Positions 22,701-30,636 of a stretch of DNA of 54,472 nt are shown here, piece by piece. Numbering within the stretch: position 1 is the first letter of the stretch; every line of letters starts with the position of its first letter. Source of the DNA: a virus. The stretch lies in IMG/VR virus record IMGVR_UViG_3300042898_002388, positions 1 through 54,472 of that record; one strand, given 5' to 3'. A model generated the notes under the pieces. The model was given only the letters and a program-made list of their open reading frames with translations. It was not told the DNA's origin and ran no database searches. Made by a program: the position numbers and the translations under genes.

Positions 22701-25637
22701 TTTGACAATTACTTAGGACTTAAACATAGTGAAAAAACCGAATTAGGTGTTCACCCATTCTACGATGCTATATTCCACCAAATTATTCATGATTACACAT
22801 TTTATGATGTTAATGACGTTGCTTCATATTATGATAGAACACAACCTAATAAAGGACACTACAGTAGGGTTAGAAAAAATAAAAATTTAAGATATTACAC
22901 CAATTGGATTAAAAATAATGAATTAAGTTTAAGAACTGAAAGTTTTTACACGTTACTACCATCTGACGGATCAAATGCGTTAGAAAATTATGATGGTGTT
23001 TTTTCAAAAGACGAACAAAGTTCATTTAGAGTTATTTGGAATTCAGATGAAAAAATAACTAAAGATTATAGTGGTGTTACATTTAACGGACCAAATGAAT
23101 ATCTTTTAAGTTTAGACACATCTGAAGAAAGAAGTAATTTAACCGACAATAGTTTTTATTTAAGTGGAACATATCGTAAGGTAATGGATTTAATTGCAAC
23201 ATTTAATCATGAGGTATTAGAATCATTTGAAAATTATTTTTTAGAATTCGCTTCCGACAGTCAAAATGTTGAAGTAAAAACATACTCGTTTGAAACACTT
23301 TTAGAAGAAGATAATAAACGACATGAAGTAAAGTATCAAAATTTCCAAGAATTATTAAAAGATATTGTTACTGTCCCAATTATTAGTAATGACGAAACCG
23401 ACCATGAGGTTATCATTGGTTCAATTAGAGAACAACAAGAAATTAAATTAAAGAGTATAACGAAAGATTTACTTAGTTCTGATAATATGATTAAAATCAC
23501 TATTGCAAATCCAAGAGAAATGAATAGTCACATATTAGAAGGGTTTAGTGGTAACAATCCGAATACAACATTATCATATGAAAAGTTTGAATCTTCACAA
23601 ATAACAACAGGTACAACTGTTGCGTTAGAATATACACCAGGAACTTCGGAGTACTTTAAACTATATGTGGGTGAAGATTTAGATGGTAATTATTTGAAAT
23701 TTTTTACAATTTGTGATGTTGAATTTAGTGAAGAAAATATAAAAAGGTTTAGACCTTTAATTTACATTTTTGCTGGCGGATTTAAAGCTAATAAATTCAC
23801 AACAAAAACAGGATTTAAAGAATACTTGGTTACTAATATGTTAACACCATATTTGACTAATTTTGGTACATACCTGATTCAATTTATAATAAAATTAAAT
23901 GATATCACTTTTAAAGGTAAAGGAAATCCACTAAACGCTTTAGACCTTAAGGGTTTTAATAACGATGCTACCAAATTAGATTTATACAATTATTTTAAAT
24001 CATTCAATGACAAATGGGCTTCAGGTAACTCAATTGGTCAAAAATCAATGTTGGAAGAATTTTTATTTTTAGATAGGGCAAATAGAGATATTGGTGATTT
24101 AGCATATATCGATATAACCAAATTAATAGATTTAGAAATGACAGAAAACGGTTCTATAGATTTATATAGTGTTTGTAATATGTTAATTGGTGATAATCAA
24201 GGTTTTGACATGAAACCAATGCCTGCATATGTTAATTTTTACGGAACAAATTTTTCAGGGTCCAAACAAAAAATCAAATCATCTAGAGAGGCTGCAAGTT
24301 CGGTTTTCGGAACATTTTTAGATGTTGACTATGAAGAATCGTCACCTAAAATTATAATTCAATATATTAATACAACTTCTAAAAATCCGGATTTATCAGA
24401 TATTAGTCCTGATTATAAATTCAATGATGACAGTCATGATATTGGTAGTAATGTTAACAACCCTATGATTTTAACTAACCCTGAAATTTTCTCAGCTGAA
24501 AATATGGCAAGGTCAAATAAAGTCGTCGCTTTTGATATTAGTGTTGGTGACCAAAATCAGGGAATTTTTAAAGGAGTTCAAGTATCTCAAGATACAATTA
24601 AGAACACAACTGAAACCTTTAAGATTTATGAAAATATGGGTCGTTCAGCAACAGGTGCCGCGGCTTATCAAATTGATAGTAATCTATATGAGGTATATAG
24701 ACAAGCATCATATAGTTGTGAAATTACAATGATGGGTTGTGTCATGATTCAACCAACGATGTATTTTTATCTAAAAAATATTCCAATTTTTAAGGGAACA
24801 TATTGGATAACTGAAGTTAGTCATAATGTTAAGGGTAATAAAATCACCACTAATTTTAAAGGTACTCGTATCCCTAAAGAAGCATTACCAACATTTGAAG
24901 ATTCATTCACATCTAGTTATAAATCATTGTTTGATAAAATAACAATGAATGCTTTAACTAAATTTAAACAAGAAACGGCACCAAAACCAACCACCGAACA
25001 AACAATAACCACACCTAACGGTACGGGTACAATCGATAATGGAAATACAATACCAAACAATGATGAGAAATTAGAATTGGATAAGGATTTAGATTTATAT
25101 GGTATTCCATTTAACGGGTATAAAAATATTAAAGGAATACAAAAAGTTACATATAAAGGTGAAAGTTTTTATAAGGCTAAAGCTGTCAGAATGGGAAGTA
25201 AGGATAACGTATTACAAGATTCAAATGAAATGCAGATTATTAATAAATTAGTTAATCGACAAGTTCTTGGTAATTACAATTCTATGATTACTTCAATTAA
25301 TACAGGTAAAATTTTATGGGAAGATATTAAGGATAGTAAAAATCTATTCTACTCAACCAAATTTGATATAACCAATAAAAAATTATCAAATATGAATGTT
25401 GCGGACTTTATTGTTAATGCAACAACGGTTTTCTTAAATCCAGATGGTGATAACGGTAAAGGTATTAGAGTTAAAATAGACCCAACCCCAAATACTGAAA
25501 TGATAAGTAAAACAAATATAAGTGGTGCGGTTAACATTGGACCCGATTCTGACACATATGGTATTTCATTATCTAATGAATTATTCAAACAATTAGGTAT
25601 CAATAACGGTGACTTTGTTTATTTTAAATTGGTTTAA
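19761..25637 (+). CDS. Giant baseplate hub protein with VgrG/gp27-like end and possible DPBB domain
   Basis: 1958 residues. The N-terminal part has a beta-rich domain with SMTVNAIGLPKVSINFVDVRG, HLPWPIFYLTIKGYYGKAIRY and FTSKYNDGNGNFDITCTFVGQTYAYF, typical of hub proteins. A long Glu/Lys/Asn-rich, mainly helical middle follows (about 270-1550). Residues about 1590-1720 hold FDISVGDQNQGIFKGVQVSQ, YRQASYSCEITMMGCVMIQPTMYFYL, IFKGTYWITEVSHNVKGN and TNFKGTRIP, which match the closing domain of phage hub and VgrG-like proteins. After a low-complexity linker the last 110 residues contain a strand IRVKIDP and GISLSNELFKQLGINNGDFV, which resembles the end of double-psi beta-barrel (RlpA-like) domains. 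That last point is only a suggestion. The gene overlaps the gp53-like gene by 14 bases. Confidence 0.85.
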   Translation: MGNNKIQETENLHIRLDENNVICIDPNSVVNEDNLVEPRHTNPEKLVMFVNLEADLIPRTVLSVSDEKGKGRLSSIAGGTLNLMSNQNGKDFDTSWTDYFNPKAYTEKDEVINLVVGALTGIFPNVPNNMDSSGQGFGIDSISMTVNAIGLPKVSINFVDVRGKTLMSGEQNSPYASFFHLPWPIFYLTIKGYYGKAIRYRLHMTSFTSKYNDGNGNFDITCTFVGQTYAYFSEIPLNGILAAPYLYYIEKSVDVKTNDKDKIITKRISKSSKGYSLLTSIYNEYKTKGLISKDFPVLTLRELISKAKRLDSILEKQIFGSSVDYKVFGGLKELEGVIQNFVDSIKAWTILYLSNDVYVENGIKYFKLSSQDKTETINILGPKEAKTLEYQINFYNKEIEKIITYIRLQNKDTNSDISKKLRLDIINNVKSDVKSYYKVLDNPDTNHIAVNYASLVKDVYDLQKNFNTERDKVQTTIERKMNEVVKDKTNGLGFDPTIRNVFAVVLANAEVYVRFLKDVHFKAFEIGPERKKLITKEYSNEAKDGDSIYPWPKITKPSFKTNQNELAYPGSSDLVEILQTNDKILWPEIDFLETYISIITKKEDTLADKEGGVTKTNLIFEDDKDSNQIKPVSDLLNLIVGKIPYTDKSLASILYEIYERGKYISFINPFTKTSYIELANIEFDNIKNTFEEDYDIIEVLKKVQDVQKLKDYIQAFSPNDRYLYYLDNMDTTMSIQNVLQNTFDITANYTEKLNVDNDKEYPELSKELQNYKSEEYRTNVYPFNSDEYLSYINKPSYDRSNLTYLDLFRVETKKGFINTPNETTPWVKGSYLENMFNYTLKISDGEFVNVLNTPYFHKQLYKDFTNGKLYGKYAGSAYLLLNSLPYKNLEDTIIFNERMTSVRISDMFKEVASTHYVPYHLMLKWGSLYHRYKKKLLENEDILSGITTPISGSTFFDNNSGHTFGDLSIDVLDNVFHDPIFDNYLGLKHSEKTELGVHPFYDAIFHQIIHDYTFYDVNDVASYYDRTQPNKGHYSRVRKNKNLRYYTNWIKNNELSLRTESFYTLLPSDGSNALENYDGVFSKDEQSSFRVIWNSDEKITKDYSGVTFNGPNEYLLSLDTSEERSNLTDNSFYLSGTYRKVMDLIATFNHEVLESFENYFLEFASDSQNVEVKTYSFETLLEEDNKRHEVKYQNFQELLKDIVTVPIISNDETDHEVIIGSIREQQEIKLKSITKDLLSSDNMIKITIANPREMNSHILEGFSGNNPNTTLSYEKFESSQITTGTTVALEYTPGTSEYFKLYVGEDLDGNYLKFFTICDVEFSEENIKRFRPLIYIFAGGFKANKFTTKTGFKEYLVTNMLTPYLTNFGTYLIQFIIKLNDITFKGKGNPLNALDLKGFNNDATKLDLYNYFKSFNDKWASGNSIGQKSMLEEFLFLDRANRDIGDLAYIDITKLIDLEMTENGSIDLYSVCNMLIGDNQGFDMKPMPAYVNFYGTNFSGSKQKIKSSREAASSVFGTFLDVDYEESSPKIIIQYINTTSKNPDLSDISPDYKFNDDSHDIGSNVNNPMILTNPEIFSAENMARSNKVVAFDISVGDQNQGIFKGVQVSQDTIKNTTETFKIYENMGRSATGAAAYQIDSNLYEVYRQASYSCEITMMGCVMIQPTMYFYLKNIPIFKGTYWITEVSHNVKGNKITTNFKGTRIPKEALPTFEDSFTSSYKSLFDKITMNALTKFKQETAPKPTTEQTITTPNGTGTIDNGNTIPNNDEKLELDKDLDLYGIPFNGYKNIKGIQKVTYKGESFYKAKAVRMGSKDNVLQDSNEMQIINKLVNRQVLGNYNSMITSINTGKILWEDIKDSKNLFYSTKFDITNKKLSNMNVADFIVNATTVFLNPDGDNGKGIRVKIDPTPNTEMISKTNISGAVNIGPDSDTYGISLSNELFKQLGINNGDFVYFKLV

Positions 25638-25660
25638 ATGAATATTAATAAAACTTAGGA

Positions 25661-25668
25661 TATTTATA
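25661..25668 (+). promoter_or_regulatory. Late-promoter-like octamer TATTTATA
   Basis: Sixteen bases before the ATG at 25685 and 23 bases after the hub stop; probable promoter of the 25.7-27.2 kb group of small genes. Confidence 0.45.
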
Positions 25669-25684
25669 CATATAAAAGAACATT

Positions 25685-25888
25685 ATGGAAAATAATAAAA
25701 TAAACGACGCAATGGACCAATTTTTAAGTCCTAAACAGACTAAAAGAACGTCAAGTGATGGTATGGAAAGAGAAGAATGTGATTTAATGACGGGAGAATG
25801 TTACACAATTAGAGAAAAAGACGGAATTGTTGAAAGAATAAATAAAAAATATGTTACCAACGATGGTAGACAATTATTACAAGATTAA
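25685..25888 (+). CDS. Small hypothetical virion-associated protein
   Basis: 67 residues, hydrophilic. A charged N-terminal half (Lys/Arg/Glu) is followed by EECDLMTGECYTIREKDGIVERINKKYVTNDGRQLLQD. The C-x5-C pair and GLx/GIVERxNKxYVTxDGRQLL pattern is of a type I associate with small proteins next to structural genes of T4-like phages, but I cannot name a family. Four bases separate its stop from the next start. First gene after the late octamer at 25661, so it is expected to be a late product. Confidence 0.7.
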   Translation: MENNKINDAMDQFLSPKQTKRTSSDGMEREECDLMTGECYTIREKDGIVERINKKYVTNDGRQLLQD

Positions 25889-25892
25889 TACT

Positions 25893-26570
25893 ATGTTAGA
25901 GCAAAAACTACAAGAAGAATTAAATCGTTATAAAGCCATTAACAAATATGGTAAAACGATGATAATGGAACAAGACGTTCCACCAGCACCTGAAGCACCT
26001 GTTGAAGACCCATTAGCGGCACCTCCAGCAGACGCAGCGGCGGCGGACGCACCATTAGGTGGAGATGTACCACCAGCACCAGATGCTGGTATACCACCCG
26101 CTGACGGTGGAATGCCACCGGCTCCCGACGCAATGGGAGGAGACTCAACAGAAGAAATTGATATTACAGACTTAGTTGATATGACCAAAAGTATCAAAAA
26201 AGATTTAGAGGATAAACAACAAGACCAAGGAAACCTTATTGGTAAGATGGATGACGTTTTTTCTAAATTAGGAGAACTTGAAGTTAAATTGGCTCAAATG
26301 GACCAATTGGTTTCAAGAATTGACCAATTAGGATCTAAAATTGATGAGGTAAAACCTAAAAGTGAAGTTGAAAAATTGGAAATGCGTTCTTTGGATTCAT
26401 ATCCATTTAACGAAAAACCACAAGAATTCTTTGCTCACAAACAAGGTGAAATGAGAGCAAGTGGTAAAAACGAATATGTTTTAACTAAAGATGAGGTAAG
26501 TAACTACCCCGTTGACCAAATAAGAAAATCATTTAATCCGGAAACTGAAGAAGATGAATTTAAGTTCTAA
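25893..26570 (+). CDS. Coiled-coil protein with Pro/Ala/Asp-rich linker
   Basis: 225 residues from the ATG at 25893; an earlier in-frame ATG at 25851 lies inside the preceding gene. Layout: a short N-terminal helix (about 1-28, ending in MIMEQD), a Pro/Ala/Asp/Gly-rich linker (29-88) with PPAPDA-type repeats, a long coiled coil (about 95-165; EIDITDLVDMTKSIKKDLED, then repeating K-M-D-x-V/L heptads), and a C-terminal domain with SYPFNEKPQEFFAHKQGEMR. The architecture suggests a structural or scaffolding protein. The linker's codons are unusually GC-rich for this genome. No enzymatic motif. The next gene starts 17 bases before its stop. Confidence 0.75.
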   Translation: MLEQKLQEELNRYKAINKYGKTMIMEQDVPPAPEAPVEDPLAAPPADAAAADAPLGGDVPPAPDAGIPPADGGMPPAPDAMGGDSTEEIDITDLVDMTKSIKKDLEDKQQDQGNLIGKMDDVFSKLGELEVKLAQMDQLVSRIDQLGSKIDEVKPKSEVEKLEMRSLDSYPFNEKPQEFFAHKQGEMRASGKNEYVLTKDEVSNYPVDQIRKSFNPETEEDEFKF

Positions 26571-26925
26571 TGTAAATTTCTTTTTGGGGTTACAAATGCA
26601 ACTTAAGGTTAATCATTGGCAAACCAAAGGGTTTGCTCGTCATAATGCTTTTGGGTCTACATTTGATGAATTACTTGAATTGGTAGATAGGTATGTTGAA
26701 GAGGCTATGGGAAAGTATGGTCGTTTTATATTAGACGACGAAACTAAAACCATTGAATTGGTAAATCTATCTGAATTAGATATGAAAGGATTTATAAACA
26801 CATTAAGAGAAGCATTAGTACAATTTACATCACAACTTGACGAAACAGACACAAACCTATTAAACATCAGAGATGAGATTTTAGGTTTGATTAATAAACT
26901 AGGATATTTATTAACATTAGAATAA
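26554..26925 (+). CDS. Ferritin/Dps-like small helical protein (DUF5856-type)
   Basis: 123 residues. The N-terminal helix reads MQLKVNHWQTKGFARHNAFG followed by STFDELLELVDRYVEEAMGKYGRF, which is close to the Dps/ferritin pattern (HWN-x-KGPxFxxLHxxxDExxxxxDxxAExxR), and matches the phage DUF5856 type that I recall. It is predicted all-helical, four-helix-like but shorter than Dps (about 160 residues). The usual di-iron/ferroxidase ligands are only partly present (His and Asp/Glu in the first two helices), so iron binding is uncertain. It starts 17 bases inside the preceding gene (coupled). In T4-like phages such genes sit near structural genes; their role is not known to me. Confidence 0.7.
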   Translation: MNLSSNVNFFLGLQMQLKVNHWQTKGFARHNAFGSTFDELLELVDRYVEEAMGKYGRFILDDETKTIELVNLSELDMKGFINTLREALVQFTSQLDETDTNLLNIRDEILGLINKLGYLLTLE

Positions 26926-26938
26926 AAACAAATATAAT

Positions 26939-27166
26939 ATGCAATCAGGTTCAGCAGCAAGAACAGCGTCAAATACCGCCACGGGTTCATTATCATACAT
27001 AGATGGTTTAATAACCTCAGCAACGGCACAGGGATTATATCAAATTACAATAGACCCTAGATATATTAACGAACAAATTTTAACCACATTGGATAATTAC
27101 GGATATAAAGTAAGTACCAAAAATAATTTCATGGGTACAAACAACGATTACGTTATTAGATGGTAA
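26939..27166 (+). CDS. Small structural-type hypothetical protein
   Basis: 75 residues. An Ala/Ser/Thr-rich N-terminus (residues 1-30) precedes a compact segment GLYQITIDPRYINEQILTTLDNYGYKVSTKNNFMGTNNDYVIRW, which reads as strand-helix-strand. This segment type (I-x-x-x-LxxxGYxV...NxYxIRW) appears in phage structural regions but I cannot name the family. It lies 13 bases after the ferritin-like gene and is followed by a strong terminator (27191-27219), so it closes the 25.7-27.2 kb group. No signal or membrane segment. Confidence 0.65.
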   Translation: MQSGSAARTASNTATGSLSYIDGLITSATAQGLYQITIDPRYINEQILTTLDNYGYKVSTKNNFMGTNNDYVIRW

Positions 27167-27190
27167 TTTAAGACTTTTTAAAAAAACTTG

Positions 27191-27219
27191 AACCCGGATT
27201 TCGTAATTCGGGTTTTTTT
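27191..27219 (+). terminator. Rho-independent terminator before the replication block
   Basis: AACCCG (27191-27196) pairs with CGGGTT (27209-27214), with further partial pairing inside, followed by a run of seven Ts. It separates the small-gene group from the SSB gene. Confidence 0.85.
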
Positions 27220-27251
27220 ATTTATAATTTACTATAACAGTTTTATAAATA
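27219..27251 (+). promoter_or_regulatory. Late-type octamers upstream of the SSB gene
   Basis: TATTTATA at 27219-27226, immediately after the terminator T-tract, and TATAAATA at 27244-27251, 13 bases before the ATG at 27265. The second is the exact T4 late consensus in the coding orientation. Either could drive the SSB gene; I saw no host-type TAnnTTTG box here. Confidence 0.4.
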
Positions 27252-27264
27252 AAAATTCTTAATT

Positions 27265-28113
27265 ATGTCAACATTTGATGCAGTACTAGCACAGTACGAG
27301 AAAAACAAAAACGCCACAAGTGGCAATTCTAACAAAATGTCCTCAGAGGACAGAATGAAGCGTTATTTCACTACCGTATTACCTAAGGGTTCTAAGGGAG
27401 AAGAAAGACGTATTCGTATTTTACCTACAAAAGATGGTGGTTCACCATTTGTTGAGGTTTATTTCCACGAAGTTCAGGTGGATGGAAAGTGGGTTAAATT
27501 ATATGACCCTAAACAAGAAGGAAAACGTTCCCCATTAAATGAGGTTCATGACAGTTTAATGCAAACAGGAGTTGAGTCTGACCGTGAATTAGCACGTAAC
27601 TACCGCTCTCGTAAGTTTTACATTGTTAAGGTTATCGACCGCGACCATGAAAACGACGGGGTTAAGTTTTGGAGATTTAAACATAATCACAAAGGTGATG
27701 GTGTTATTGATAAAATCTTCCCAATCTTCCGTAACAAAGGTGACGTTACAAGTCCTGAAAATGGACGTGACTTAATCTTATCTTTAACTTTAACAAAAGC
27801 AGGAACGGGTAAAGAATACACAGTTATTAATTCAGTATTAAATGACGATTCAAGTGTATTACATTCTGATAGTGACGTTGCTAAAGCGTGGTTAGATGAT
27901 GAGACAGTTTGGTCTGATGTTTATTCTAAGAAAGGTGAAGATTATCTTGAAATGGTTGCAAATGGCGAAGCTCCACGTTGGGACACAAACCAAAACAAAT
28001 GGGTTTCAAGTAACAACACAACTGGTGAGGAAACAATCGGAAATGTAAAATCATCTACACCTGTGGTTGACCCACAAGCGGATGATGACACAGATAGTGA
28101 ATTACCATTCTAA
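27265..28113 (+). CDS. gp32-like single-stranded DNA-binding protein
   Basis: 282 residues, close to T4 gp32 (301). N-terminal basic segment, then an OB-type core with RRIRILPTKDGGSPFVEVYFHEV, RNYRSRKFYIVKVIDRDHENDG and KFWRFKHNHKG, and a second lobe with LTLTKAGTGKEYTVINSVL. The last residues are acidic with a hydrophobic tip (DDDTDSELPF), like the protein-interaction tail of bacterial SSB. There are no cysteines, so the zinc module of T4 gp32 is absent. It coats single-stranded DNA and loads UvsX and helicase partners. First gene of the replication block; codon use is noticeably richer in CGT and GAC than in the structural genes, as for a strongly expressed gene. A 13-bp hairpin lies between it and uvsX. 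Confidence 0.92.
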   Translation: MSTFDAVLAQYEKNKNATSGNSNKMSSEDRMKRYFTTVLPKGSKGEERRIRILPTKDGGSPFVEVYFHEVQVDGKWVKLYDPKQEGKRSPLNEVHDSLMQTGVESDRELARNYRSRKFYIVKVIDRDHENDGVKFWRFKHNHKGDGVIDKIFPIFRNKGDVTSPENGRDLILSLTLTKAGTGKEYTVINSVLNDDSSVLHSDSDVAKAWLDDETVWSDVYSKKGEDYLEMVANGEAPRWDTNQNKWVSSNNTTGEETIGNVKSSTPVVDPQADDDTDSELPF

Positions 28114-28122
28114 TTAATTTAA

Positions 28123-28152
28123 GATGTTCCCGACACCAATGTCGGGAACATC
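28123..28152 (+). terminator. Perfect 13-bp hairpin between SSB and UvsX genes
   Basis: GATGTTCCCGACA (28123-28135), loop CCAA, TGTCGGGAACATC (28140-28152), followed by ATTTTAAAA. The stem is perfect and stable but the T-tract is only four bases, so it may be a partial terminator, an RNA processing site or an mRNA-stabilising end. It would let SSB be made in excess over UvsX. Confidence 0.65.
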
Positions 28153-28170
28153 ATTTTAAAAAACAACAAC

Positions 28171-29151
28171 ATGGCAGGTATAAAAAAAACAGACTTTTCT
28201 GCAATTAAGAAGAAATTCTCTAAAGAGGCCGAATATAAAGCAGACCGTTTCTTTGATTTGGGTGATGCTTTCTTAGATGCAACGGGTATACCCGGTCCTG
28301 CAATGGGACACATCAATATGTTATTAGGACATAGTGATACGGGTAAAACAACGGCACTTGTAAAGTCAGCGGTAGATGCACAAAAGAAAAACATTGTTCC
28401 TGTGTTTATTATCACAGAACAAAAATGGAGTTGGGACCACGCCGAATTGATGGGTTTCGATAGAAATGGAGATTATCTTTTTAATAGTGATTTTGAATAT
28501 ATTGAACAAATTACAGAATATATCAATGAATTATTAGACGCACAAGAGAAAGGAGATTTACCTCACGATTTATTAATTCTTTGGGATTCAGTAGGTTCAG
28601 TTCCTTGTAAAATGACTTACGATGGTAAAGGTGGTAAACAACACAATGCGTCGGTATTAGCTGACAAAATTGGAATGGGTATCAACCAACGTATTTCAGG
28701 TTCAAGAAGAACAGATAAACCTTATACGAATACATTAATCATTGTTAACCAACCTTGGGTAGAATTACCTGATAATCCTTTCGGACAACCTAAGATTAAA
28801 GCAAAAGGTGGAGAAGCGATTTGGTTAAACTCGAGTATTGTATTCTTATTTGGTAATCAAAAAGGTGCGGGTACAACTAAAATCTCAATCACAAAAGATA
28901 AGAGAAAAGTTAAAATCGCAACAAGAACAAAAATCTCTATTATGAAGAACCACATTAATGGTTTGGGATATGAAGATGGACGTATCTTGGTTACATCACA
29001 CGGATTTATGGCAGGACGAGAAGAAGGAGAAGAAAAGAAATCTCTCGAAGAGTACAAAAAAGAGTGTGGTGATTACATCAGTAAGATGTTAGGTGTTAAT
29101 GTTACAGACATCGAAGACGTGGAAGTTGTAACAGAAGAAAGTGATCTATAA
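28171..29151 (+). CDS. uvsX: UvsX/RecA-type recombinase
   Basis: 326 residues. Walker A GHSDTGKTT (residues 53-61, Lys59), Walker B LLILWDS (134-140, Asp139), and the DNA-binding/monomer-interface region KGGKQHNASVLADKIGMGIN, followed by TNTLIIVNQPWVE and KAKGGEAIWLNSSIVFLF, are as in T4 UvsX and RecA. ATP-dependent strand exchange protein for recombination-dependent replication and repair. The C-terminus ends in an acidic stretch (about 305-326). It lies downstream of the SSB gene and 12 bases before the FEN nuclease; the order SSB-recombinase-nuclease-helicase makes one functional operon. Confidence 0.95.
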   Translation: MAGIKKTDFSAIKKKFSKEAEYKADRFFDLGDAFLDATGIPGPAMGHINMLLGHSDTGKTTALVKSAVDAQKKNIVPVFIITEQKWSWDHAELMGFDRNGDYLFNSDFEYIEQITEYINELLDAQEKGDLPHDLLILWDSVGSVPCKMTYDGKGGKQHNASVLADKIGMGINQRISGSRRTDKPYTNTLIIVNQPWVELPDNPFGQPKIKAKGGEAIWLNSSIVFLFGNQKGAGTTKISITKDKRKVKIATRTKISIMKNHINGLGYEDGRILVTSHGFMAGREEGEEKKSLEEYKKECGDYISKMLGVNVTDIEDVEVVTEESDL

Positions 29152-29163
29152 TAAAATTTATTA

Positions 29164-30183
29164 ATGTCTGTTTTACTTGTTGATGGTGACAATTTACTTA
29201 CGATTGGTTTTTATGGTGTCAAGAATTACTTCTATAAAGGGACACATATTGGGGGAATATATCATTTTCTTAATACCCTTAGAAGAGCATTTGAGACGTA
29301 TCATTTAGATAAAATTGTGGTATTTTGGGATGGACTTGACGGTTCACAAACCAGAAAGAAAATTTATATCCATTACAAGGAGAACAGAAAATCTAGACTT
29401 CGTTCTGAAGAAGAGATTAACTCATACGGATATCAAAGGGATAGGGTAAAACAATATTTAGAAGAACTTTTTGTTAGACAAGGAGAATATGAATATTGTG
29501 AAACTGACGATTGTATTGCATATTATTCACAAAAATCAAACAACGAGTCTAAGATAGTTTACTCATCTGATGGAGATTTAACTCAACTTGTTTCAGAAAC
29601 TACACAAATATACAACCCGTCACACGGAAAAATATACAAACAAAACGATACGATTGTTTACGACCACGAAGAAATTTTAATTGAAAATGTTAAATTGGTT
29701 AAAATGATGTGCGGAGACTCTTCAGACAACATCGCAGGTATAAGAGGAATGGGAGTTAAGAGATTTTTATCACTTTTCCCTGAACTAAAAACAGAAAAAA
29801 TTTCAATTGAACAAGTTAAAGACAAATGTAACGTCTTATTTGAACAAGATAAGACAAATAGGTTAGTAACTAATCTACTTACAGGTGTAACTAAGCATGG
29901 AGTTTTTGGAGATGAGTTCTTCGATGTAAACAGTCGTATTGTAAGTTTGGATGACCCGTTCCTTACTGATGAGGCAAAACAAAATATAGATTCACTAATT
30001 AATGAAAATTTAGACCCTGAGGGGAGGTCTTATAAAAATACCATGAAAATGATGATGGAAGATGGATTATTCAATGTGTTACCAAAATCGGATGATGCAT
30101 GGATAAAATTTTTAAACCCATTTTTACGTCTCACAAGAAAGGAAAAAAATAAAAGAATAATAAAAATTAAAAACTATGAGTAA
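29164..30183 (+). CDS. FEN-type 5'-3' exonuclease / flap endonuclease
   Basis: 339 residues. All landmarks of the phage 5' nuclease family (T4 RNase H, T5 D15, Pol I N-domain) are present: VDGDNL (Asp7, Asp9), an arch-like Arg/Lys segment (residues about 60-85), CETDDCIAYY (Glu113, Asp115, Asp116), SSDGDLTQL (Asp136, Asp138) and the helix-three-turn-helix GDSSDNIAGIRGMGVK (Asp185, Asp188). These acidic residues bind the two active-site metals. It removes RNA primers and flaps from lagging-strand fragments. The last 60 residues are basic. Its stop overlaps the next start by 8 bases. Confidence 0.93.
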   Translation: MSVLLVDGDNLLTIGFYGVKNYFYKGTHIGGIYHFLNTLRRAFETYHLDKIVVFWDGLDGSQTRKKIYIHYKENRKSRLRSEEEINSYGYQRDRVKQYLEELFVRQGEYEYCETDDCIAYYSQKSNNESKIVYSSDGDLTQLVSETTQIYNPSHGKIYKQNDTIVYDHEEILIENVKLVKMMCGDSSDNIAGIRGMGVKRFLSLFPELKTEKISIEQVKDKCNVLFEQDKTNRLVTNLLTGVTKHGVFGDEFFDVNSRIVSLDDPFLTDEAKQNIDSLINENLDPEGRSYKNTMKMMMEDGLFNVLPKSDDAWIKFLNPFLRLTRKEKNKRIIKIKNYE

Positions 30184-30622
30184 TCAAGAAAACATTACTA
30201 AATTCGAATTCCTATTATCATTAGAGGGAAACATCATTGTCCAAAGATTTTTTAACGTTAAAGACCACTATGACCCATCTAGAAGATCAATGGACTTACA
30301 CTACTATGTGAAAAATATTTGTGATGATATTGCTGAAGATTTAAAAATAAAAAGTTCCAATTATCTATGTGAGAATGCAAATTTTATCTTGTCTTCTGAC
30401 TATGTGGAAGATTCAAATGAGAAGGATAAAGAACACTTTTTATTGGAAATTAAGTTGAATGAGGATGTATTTATTCAAAGAATATTCCCAGCATTTTACT
30501 ACCATCCAAAGGTTAGATACACGGTGGATGTTCGACCAAGACTTAAGAGAATTTTGACAGATTTAACTGACATTTTATCATCTGATGAATTGGAGACAAC
30601 GTATTTGAATTATGAACTATAA
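30176..30622 (+). CDS. Conserved-looking hypothetical protein of the replication block
   Basis: 148 residues, starting 8 bases before the end of the FEN gene and ending 14 bases before the helicase gene, so it is transcribed with replication genes. Layout: a strand pair around FEFLLSLEGNIIVQRFFNVKDYxx, a helical middle (residues about 40-65), then HFLLEIKLNEDVFIQRIFPAFYYHPKVRYTVDVRP, which repeats the 'xxxIxxxIQRxF' motif of the first strands (IIVQRFF and FIQRIF). It may be an internal beta duplication. No catalytic motif. The place is often taken by helicase loaders or small recombination accessories in T4-like phages, but I cannot support either. Confidence 0.65.
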   Translation: MSNQENITKFEFLLSLEGNIIVQRFFNVKDHYDPSRRSMDLHYYVKNICDDIAEDLKIKSSNYLCENANFILSSDYVEDSNEKDKEHFLLEIKLNEDVFIQRIFPAFYYHPKVRYTVDVRPRLKRILTDLTDILSSDELETTYLNYEL

Positions 30623-30636
30623 AATATATATATAAA

